Assembly: GCA_965201155.1 (NCBI GenBank)
Contig: OZ241752.1
Location: 1,550,001-1,614,000, forward strand
Direction of reading: 5' to 3'
DNA from: JANQOH01 sp965201155
GTDB taxonomy: Bacteria; Pseudomonadota; Alphaproteobacteria; UBA7887
DNA: 64,000 bases
Shown piece after piece: positions 59,409 to 64,000 of this stretch (positions within the stretch are counted from its first letter, which is position 1; the number at the start of each line of letters is the position of its first letter). Made by a program: the position numbers and the translations under genes. The notes below the pieces were generated by a model, which saw only the letters and a program-made list of their open reading frames with translations, searched no databases and had not been told where the DNA came from.

Positions 59409-60185
59409 ATGGAATTCATCGATGTCCGCGACCAGGACGGGATTCGCCTGGTCAGGTTGAACCGTCCGGCAGTGCGCAATGCGTCCCACGCGGGGATGCG
59501 GGAGGAAATCTGCGAGGCTCTGGCGACGGTCAATGGCAATGCGGACATCCGCGCGGTGGTGATCACCGGCGCCGGCGAACATGCGTTCTGCGCCGGCAAC
59601 GACCTGAACGAGACCCGCGCCCTTTCGGCTGCCACCAGCGACGGGTGGGTGGATGCGCTGCGCCGCCATCACGACGCGATTCGCGGTCTGGACAAGCCCT
59701 GTGTCGCTGCGGTGAACGGCGTTGCCGCCGGGGCCGGGCTTCAGATTGCGCTGCTTTGCGACCTCCGCATCGCGCAGCCCGGGGCGCGAATCGGCCAGCC
59801 GGAAATCAATGTCGGCCTCGCGAGCGTCATCGGGGTGCAATTGATGGAACTGGCGATCGGCCACGCACATACGCAGGACTTGGCGCTGTCCGGGCGGCTT
59901 GTGGGCGCTGAGGAGGCGCTGCGCATGGGCCTGTTCGACCGTATGGCGCCGGCAGAGAGCCTTCTCGACGAGGCGGTGAAAGCGGCGCAGTTTCTTGCGG
60001 ACCGCCCGCCGGGGGCGTTTCGCCTCTCGAAACAGCGCCTGCGCGAGATGACGCAAGCGCCTTGGGAGTCCGCTTTCGAGGCGGCGCACCGCCTGCAGCG
60101 CGCCGCCTATGAGAGCGGTGAGCCGCAGGCGGTCATGGACCGTTTCTTCAGGGCGCGGGAGAAGCGTCAGGCGGCGCGATCCTGA
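59409..60185 (+). CDS. Enoyl-CoA hydratase/isomerase family protein
   Basis: The 258-residue product has the crotonase fold marks: LVRLNRPAVRNAS, VVITGAGEHAFCAGNDL (oxyanion hole), VNGVAAGAGLQIALLCDLRIA (second oxyanion Gly), and IGQPEINVGLASVIG. Of the two catalytic Glu residues of hydratases, the one in GQPEI is present, while the position usually Glu after GGG-x is Gln (GLQIALLCD). Hydratase activity may thus be altered; isomerase or other crotonase reactions are possible. It overlaps the convergent acyl-CoA synthetase gene by 38 bp. Confidence 0.88.
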   Translation: MEFIDVRDQDGIRLVRLNRPAVRNASHAGMREEICEALATVNGNADIRAVVITGAGEHAFCAGNDLNETRALSAATSDGWVDALRRHHDAIRGLDKPCVAAVNGVAAGAGLQIALLCDLRIAQPGARIGQPEINVGLASVIGVQLMELAIGHAHTQDLALSGRLVGAEEALRMGLFDRMAPAESLLDEAVKAAQFLADRPPGAFRLSKQRLREMTQAPWESAFEAAHRLQRAAYESGEPQAVMDRFFRAREKRQAARS

Positions 60186-62280
60186 TCAGCGCGTCAAGCG
60201 CCTGCGCCCCTTCCGGCAGGGCGCGAAGCGGATTGATATCCAGTTCCGCAATTTCGGGACAGGCAAGGGCGAGATCGGAAAGCGCCAGCAATATCTCGGT
60301 GACGGCCGTTATATCGGCCGGCCGGCCGCCGCGCGCCCCGGTCAGCAGGCGGTATCCGCGCAGCTTCTCCAGCATGGCGCGGGCGGCGTCGGCAGAGAGG
60401 GGTGGTATTCCCAGCGCGGCGTCTTCGAGTATTTCAGCAAAAACACCGCCCGTGCCCACCAGAACAACAGGGCCGAACACGGGGTCGCGCTTGATCCCGG
60501 CGATAAGTTCCACGCCGCTTGCGGCCATTTCATAGACGCCGCAGCCGGCGGCGGCGGCGTCCGGCGCACGGGACCGGGCATTGCCGCTGATGCGGGCGAA
60601 AGCCGCCCGCACGGCCGCGGCATCGGCAAGGCCGACGGCAACGCCGCCAATCTCGGTCTTGTGGGCGATATCCGGCGAATCCACCTTGAGAACCACGGGA
60701 TAGCCAAGGGCATCCGCGGCAGCGGCAGCGGCGTCTGCATTCGCCGCCATACGGCCGCGAACAGCGGGAATTCCCGCCGCTTCGAGAATGGCGCGCGAGC
60801 GCCATTCCGAAAGCACGCCGCCCCCTTCCGCCGCCGCGCCGGCGGTCAATGCCTGCGCCTCGGGCAGGGGCTGCGCGGCGCGCGCCTCAGCACTGCGGCG
60901 CAGGGCCGCGCCATGGGCCACCAGGGCGCGGGCCGCGCGCACCGCCGCACCGGGATCCTCCATGCAAGGCACGCCAAGCGCGCGCAGGCGCGGCGGCGCC
61001 TTGGGATCGCCCAGCATCCAGCCGACGATCAGCGGCTTGTTGTTGAGGCGGTTGGCGCGGTCGATTTCATCGATCAGGGCGTCAACATTGAGCTTTTGCA
61101 CGCCGAAAAAGGCCAGTGTCACATCCACATCAGGATCGCGGACGATATGCGCCAGATGCGACCCCACCGCCGAGGCGTCGGTGAGGGCCTGGAGGGTGAA
61201 GTCCACGGGATTGGAGGCGGACGCGAAGTCGAACAATTTTTCGCGGATCGCTGCCGTGGTGTCGTCGCCCAGCACCGCCATGCGCATGCCGCGCGCACGC
61301 ACCTGATCGGCGCCGAACACGCCCAGGCCGCCGGAATTGGTGAGCATCGCGACGCGGTCGCCTGCCGCCTTTCCGGTGCATACCGCGAACGTCTCGATCA
61401 CATCGAACAGTTCGTCGATGGTATCGACCTCGATTGCGCCCCATTGAGCGAGAGCGGCACGGTACGTGTCGTAAGCGCCCGCCATGGCGCCGGTATGCGA
61501 TGCGGCGGCGGCCGCGCTTTCCTCCGTGCGGCCGACCTTGAGCAGCACCACGGGCTTGCCGTGCTGCTGCGCCACTTCCAGCGCTGCGGCGAGCTTGCGT
61601 CCGTCACGCACCCCTTCCAGATAACCGGCGACGACGCGAATTCGCGGGTCCTGCGTCATGAAGGCCAGCACGTCGGCAAAGTCGACCACCGCTTCATTGC
61701 CGGTGCTGACGAGATAGCCCAGTCCGAGGCCGCGCCGCTGGAACGCGGCGGCGAGAATACCGGTGAACAGACCGCTCTGGCTGACAAAGCCTATCGGTCC
61801 GCTGCGCATGCTCGGGTCGGCAAGCGCCGAACTGAAATTGGCTTGCATATTGTCGAGCAGATTGGCGACGCCCTGGCAATTGGGGCCGCACAAGAGGGTA
61901 CCGCCGGAGGCGGCGAGCGTCGTCAGTTCCGCTTCAAGGGCGCGCCCGGCATCGCCGGTCTCGCGAAAGCCGCTCGTATAGAGCGTGACGGCAGGCACGC
62001 CGGCGGCCTGGCAATCGCGCACGGCGTCCAGCGCGGCGCGGGCCGGAATGGCGATCACCGCCATATCGGGCGGTTGGGGAATATCCTGGACACGGGGGAA
62101 GCAGCGCACGCCGTCAATTTTCTCGTGGCGCGGATTGACCGGGTATACGGCCCCCGGAAAGCCGAACTTGCGCAGGAAGGAAAAGGGCCGCCCGCCGATG
62201 CGGTTGGCGTCGGGCGTGGCGCCGATGACGGCGATGGCGCGGGGTTTGAGCAGCGGGGTCAGGTCGCGAAGGACAGTCAT
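60148..62280 (-). CDS. NDP-forming acyl-CoA synthetase (acetate-CoA ligase family)
   Basis: The 710-residue product fuses a CoA-binding domain (about residues 10-100; RAIAVIGATPDANRIGGRPF), a succinyl-CoA ligase-like flavodoxin domain (about 150-430; GPIGFVSQSGLFTGILAA and LTNSGGLGVFGADQ), and a C-terminal ATP-grasp domain (about 490-700; YPVVLKVDSPDIAHKTEIGGVAVGL). The His in IAHKTEIGGV is where related enzymes have the swinging-loop phosphohistidine region. It makes acyl-CoA from an acid, CoA and ATP, or the reverse. The acid is unknown. Confidence 0.92.
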   Translation of the reverse strand: MTVLRDLTPLLKPRAIAVIGATPDANRIGGRPFSFLRKFGFPGAVYPVNPRHEKIDGVRCFPRVQDIPQPPDMAVIAIPARAALDAVRDCQAAGVPAVTLYTSGFRETGDAGRALEAELTTLAASGGTLLCGPNCQGVANLLDNMQANFSSALADPSMRSGPIGFVSQSGLFTGILAAAFQRRGLGLGYLVSTGNEAVVDFADVLAFMTQDPRIRVVAGYLEGVRDGRKLAAALEVAQQHGKPVVLLKVGRTEESAAAAASHTGAMAGAYDTYRAALAQWGAIEVDTIDELFDVIETFAVCTGKAAGDRVAMLTNSGGLGVFGADQVRARGMRMAVLGDDTTAAIREKLFDFASASNPVDFTLQALTDASAVGSHLAHIVRDPDVDVTLAFFGVQKLNVDALIDEIDRANRLNNKPLIVGWMLGDPKAPPRLRALGVPCMEDPGAAVRAARALVAHGAALRRSAEARAAQPLPEAQALTAGAAAEGGGVLSEWRSRAILEAAGIPAVRGRMAANADAAAAAADALGYPVVLKVDSPDIAHKTEIGGVAVGLADAAAVRAAFARISGNARSRAPDAAAAGCGVYEMAASGVELIAGIKRDPVFGPVVLVGTGGVFAEILEDAALGIPPLSADAARAMLEKLRGYRLLTGARGGRPADITAVTEILLALSDLALACPEIAELDINPLRALPEGAQALDALIRIAPPDASPAP

Positions 62281-62316
62281 GAGGCATATTCCGGGCTGGG
62301 AAAATTCGCCCCGCCT

Positions 62317-62344
62317 CTTGAACCGGCGGCGGCGGTTCCCATAT
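62317..62344 (+). promoter_or_regulatory. RpoH (sigma32)-type heat-shock promoter for hsp20
   Basis: CTTGAA (62317-62322) and CCCATAT (62338-62344) are separated by 15 nt, that is CTTG-N17-CCCATAT. This matches the alphaproteobacterial RpoH consensus. The start of transcription would lie near 62351, giving a leader of about 92 nt. Confidence 0.8.
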
Positions 62345-62350
62345 CAGGGG

Positions 62351-62442
62351 CAGCGCCGGATGCCTCTTTCGGGTTCGGCGCCGTGAAGGCGGGCCGCGCA
62401 ATGGCGGGCCCACAACGCATATTGCTCAATGGAGGATATGAC
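62351..62442 (+). promoter_or_regulatory. ROSE-type RNA thermometer in the hsp20 leader
   Basis: The last hairpin of the leader pairs CATATTGCTC (62418-62427) with GGAGGATATG (62431-62440), which hides the Shine-Dalgarno AGGA. The TTGCT anti-Shine-Dalgarno with a G-G mismatch and an unpaired C is the hallmark of ROSE elements. A GGGCC/GGCCC stem lies further upstream (about 62390-62410). At heat-shock temperature the hairpin should open and allow translation. The 5' end is inferred from the promoter. Confidence 0.78.
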
Positions 62443-62907
62443 ATGCGAGCTTTCGACCTTTCTCCCCTGTTTCGCACCAGCATCGGGTTCGACCGCCTCA
62501 ACCGCTTGTTCGACGAGGCGCAGAACTGGGACTCCTCGCCCCAGTTTCCGCCCTATAATATCGAAAAGCTGGGCGATGACGCCTATCGCATCAGCATGGC
62601 CGTGGCCGGGTTCCAGGAGAACGACCTGGAGGTGACGGTGAAGGCCAACGTCCTGGTGATCAGCGGCCGCATTGCCCGCGGCGAAGGCGAACAGGCGCGG
62701 TATTTGCATCACGGCATCGCCACGCGCGCGTTCGAGCGCCGTTTCCAGCTTGCCGATCACATCAAGGTGACAGGTGCGCGCCTCGAACACGGGCTGCTGC
62801 ATCTCGACCTGGTGCGCGAAGTGCCGGAAGCGCTCAAGCCGCACAAGATCGCCATCAATGGCGAAAACGCCAACCCCCGCGTGATCGAGGGTCACAAGGC
62901 CGCCTGA
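62443..62907 (+). CDS. Hsp20/alpha-crystallin family small heat-shock protein (IbpA-like)
   Basis: The 154-residue product starts MRAFDLSPLFRTSIGFDRL and has the IbpA pattern: PQFPPYNIEKLGDDAYRISMAVAGF (block PPYNIEKLGDDAYRIS), then a beta-sandwich alpha-crystallin domain (about residues 35-125) with FERRFQLADHIKV and LEHGLLHLDLVREVPE, where the usual A-x-x-x-n-G-v-L motif reads ARLEHGLL. It holds unfolded proteins for DnaK and ClpB. Regulation is visible in the sequence: an RpoH-type promoter and a ROSE thermometer directly upstream. Confidence 0.95.
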   Translation: MRAFDLSPLFRTSIGFDRLNRLFDEAQNWDSSPQFPPYNIEKLGDDAYRISMAVAGFQENDLEVTVKANVLVISGRIARGEGEQARYLHHGIATRAFERRFQLADHIKVTGARLEHGLLHLDLVREVPEALKPHKIAINGENANPRVIEGHKAA

Positions 62908-62939
62908 GCGCGCCGCTTTTCCCCGGTTTCGTCGATTCG

Positions 62940-62965
62940 GAGGCGCCGTCGCAGGGCGGCGCCTC
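62940..62965. terminator. Hairpin terminator between hsp20 and the cupin gene
   Basis: GAGGCGCCG and CGGCGCCTC form a perfect 9-bp stem with an 8-nt loop between the convergent hsp20 and cupin genes. There is no clear T tract (TGT follows), so it may act in both directions with Rho help. Confidence 0.7.
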
Positions 62966-62979
62966 TGTACGCGTTGCGG

Positions 62980-63399
62980 TCAGGCGCCCATGTCATCCAG
63001 CGAGACGGTTTCGAAGTCGGCAGGGATGGTGATTTCCAGCAGTTCGAAATCGTCGGAATATTCGACCACACTGTGGCTGATTCCGGGTTCCTGATACCAG
63101 CATGACCCGGCTTCCATGCGCACTTCGCCGACCCCCTTGAAGTGCATCCTCGCCCAGCCCTTGAGCAGATAGACCATTTGAAAGTCGAGCTGGTGCAGAT
63201 GGGTGTCCCCCGGCTCGTCGCAAGGTTCGGTGGCCTTGATCACCTGGGCGAGCACCTTTCCCTCGGTAGCCGCGGCGACGCCGAGATCGCGATAGGCGAA
63301 ATGTCCGCGCAGGCCGGACTGCCAGTCTGCATCCTCGGGCTGGGAAAGATGAAAACGGCCCTTGGGGAAGGCCGGGTCGAGCGGTGCGCTGTTGGTCAT
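62980..63399 (-). CDS. Cupin domain-containing protein
   Basis: The 139-residue product has a single cupin barrel: HLHQLDFQMVYLLKGWARMHFKG (first motif with its His residues) and MEAGSCWYQEPGISHSVVEYSDDFELLEI (second motif; blocks CWYQEPGISHSV). Such small cupins bind a metal or small ligand; the function is unknown. It lies 33 bp downstream of ureG on the same strand and may be co-transcribed with urease accessory genes outside the window. Confidence 0.85.
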   Translation of the reverse strand: MTNSAPLDPAFPKGRFHLSQPEDADWQSGLRGHFAYRDLGVAAATEGKVLAQVIKATEPCDEPGDTHLHQLDFQMVYLLKGWARMHFKGVGEVRMEAGSCWYQEPGISHSVVEYSDDFELLEITIPADFETVSLDDMGA

Positions 63400-63432
63400 G
63401 GCGTTTCTCCTGCTACATGCAACCGGCGCACC

Positions 63433-64000
63433 TTATACCAGCCCCGGCGCCTCATGCGCGACAGACGCGGTTTCGGCGAGACCGGTCATGGTCAGCAGGA
63501 AGTCTATAACGGCGGGCACGCCGGCGCCGGATTTCAGATTGGTAAAGAGGAACGGACGCTCGCCGCGCATGCGGCGGGCATCGCGTTCCATCACCCCGAG
63601 ATCGGCGCCGACCAGCGGCGCCAGGTCAATCTTGTTGATGACCAGCAGATCGGAGCGCGTGATTCCCGGCCCGCCCTTGCGGGGAATCTTGTCGCCCGCC
63701 GCGACATCGATGACATAAATGGTCAGGTCGGCGAGTTCCGGGCTGAATGTCGCCGCCAGATTGTCACCCCCGGACTCTATCAGCACCATGTCCAGACCGG
63801 GGAAGCGTGCGGTCATGTCCGCCACCGCGGCGAGGTTGATCGAGGCATCCTCGCGAATGGCGGTGTGCGGGCAGCCGCCGGTTTCAACACCCGCTATGCG
63901 CTCCGGCGCCAGCGCCCCTGAGCGCACCAGAAACTCCGCATCCTCGCGGGTGTATATGTCGTTGGTCACCACTGCGAGCCGGCAGCGGTCGCGCAGGCGC
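63433..64000 (-). CDS. ureG: Urease accessory GTPase UreG, 5' end cut by window edge
   Basis: The frame is open to the right edge and shows 188 residues of the C-terminal part: AVVTNDIYTREDAEFL, GVETGGCPHTAIREDASIN (nickel-binding CPH), LIESGGDNLAATFSPELAD, and VINKIDLAPLVGAD (G4 NKID). The Walker A region lies outside the window. UreG hydrolyses GTP to drive nickel insertion into urease with UreF and UreH/D. Other ure genes are expected to the right. Confidence 0.95.
   Translation of the reverse strand, partial: RLRDRCRLAVVTNDIYTREDAEFLVRSGALAPERIAGVETGGCPHTAIREDASINLAAVADMTARFPGLDMVLIESGGDNLAATFSPELADLTIYVIDVAAGDKIPRKGGPGITRSDLLVINKIDLAPLVGADLGVMERDARRMRGERPFLFTNLKSGAGVPAVIDFLLTMTGLAETASVAHEAPGLV

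Noticed and set aside
60109..62907. 932-codon plus frame spanning the region opposite the acyl-CoA synthetase gene into hsp20
   Set aside because: Only the last 154 codons from 62443 are a recognisable protein with a ribosome-binding site; the rest is antisense to a clearly coding gene.

Overview
This window is chromosomal DNA from a GC-rich alphaproteobacterium. The evidence is the conserved block rpoZ-rel-DUF2062-pdxJ-acpS-lepB-rnc-era, the order trmH-ialB-rlmN-argG, the hisB-DUF2628-hisH-hisA-hisF run beside hslVU, a livHMGF-DUF6867-livK cluster, an ALAS-type hemA, a DUF2125/ChaC/tyrA neighbourhood, and a ROSE-type RNA thermometer before an hsp20 gene. A Rhodospirillales-like lineage is my inference; no rRNA gene is present to confirm it. 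A perfect 16-bp parS site at 5852 suggests that the window lies in the origin-proximal part of the chromosome. Most genes are intact, tightly packed and often overlap by 4 bp (ATGA or GTGA), so many are translationally coupled. Layout, left part (1-13.4 kb): the end of a ParD-like antitoxin gene with its own promoter-operator; an AtuA-family protein; a TPR lipoprotein-like protein; two envelope proteins; a SuhB-like pseudoenzyme beside efp; parS; a divergent zinc-uptake locus (znuA against znuCB); chorismate mutase plus prephenate dehydrogenase; DUF2125; ChaC; and a glycosidase-like protein. Layout 13.4-33.7 kb: hemA and a branched-chain amino acid ABC transporter operon whose livK has a decayed duplicate in front of it; the convergent rpoZ-to-era housekeeping operon (ppGpp, pyridoxal phosphate, acyl-carrier protein, signal peptidase, RNase III, Era); a BI-1 membrane protein; a glycosyltransferase; msrA; tRNA-Ser(GGA) followed by a lone soxX; an isomerase; a fatty acid desaturase; and a truncated MetX-like protein. 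Layout 33.7-36.8 kb: a small restriction-modification island with an m4C-type methyltransferase resembling M.PvuII and a restriction endonuclease gene broken by one frameshift. Layout 36.8-64 kb: hslVU; a histidine operon carrying a DUF2628 gene and a GNAT gene; PHA synthase and a reductase; a three-gene cobalt nitrile hydratase/thiocyanate hydrolase set with a split beta subunit; a Kef-type antiporter; an atypical SDR; a CoA-transferase; a five-gene ExbB/ExbD-like membrane operon ending in a PCu(A)C-like protein; argG-rlmN-ialB-trmH; a quinone-oxidoreductase/methyltransferase pair; an enoyl-CoA hydratase; an NDP-forming acyl-CoA synthetase; a heat-shock hsp20 unit with an RpoH-type promoter and ROSE thermometer; a cupin; and the 3' part of ureG. 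The items most worth follow-up are the ExbB/ExbD-like operon, the metal-ligand-free SuhB paralogue, the split nitrile/thiocyanate hydrolase, the broken R-M pair, parS, and the ROSE/RpoH unit. All functions are assigned from sequence motifs and gene order read by eye; no database search was possible.
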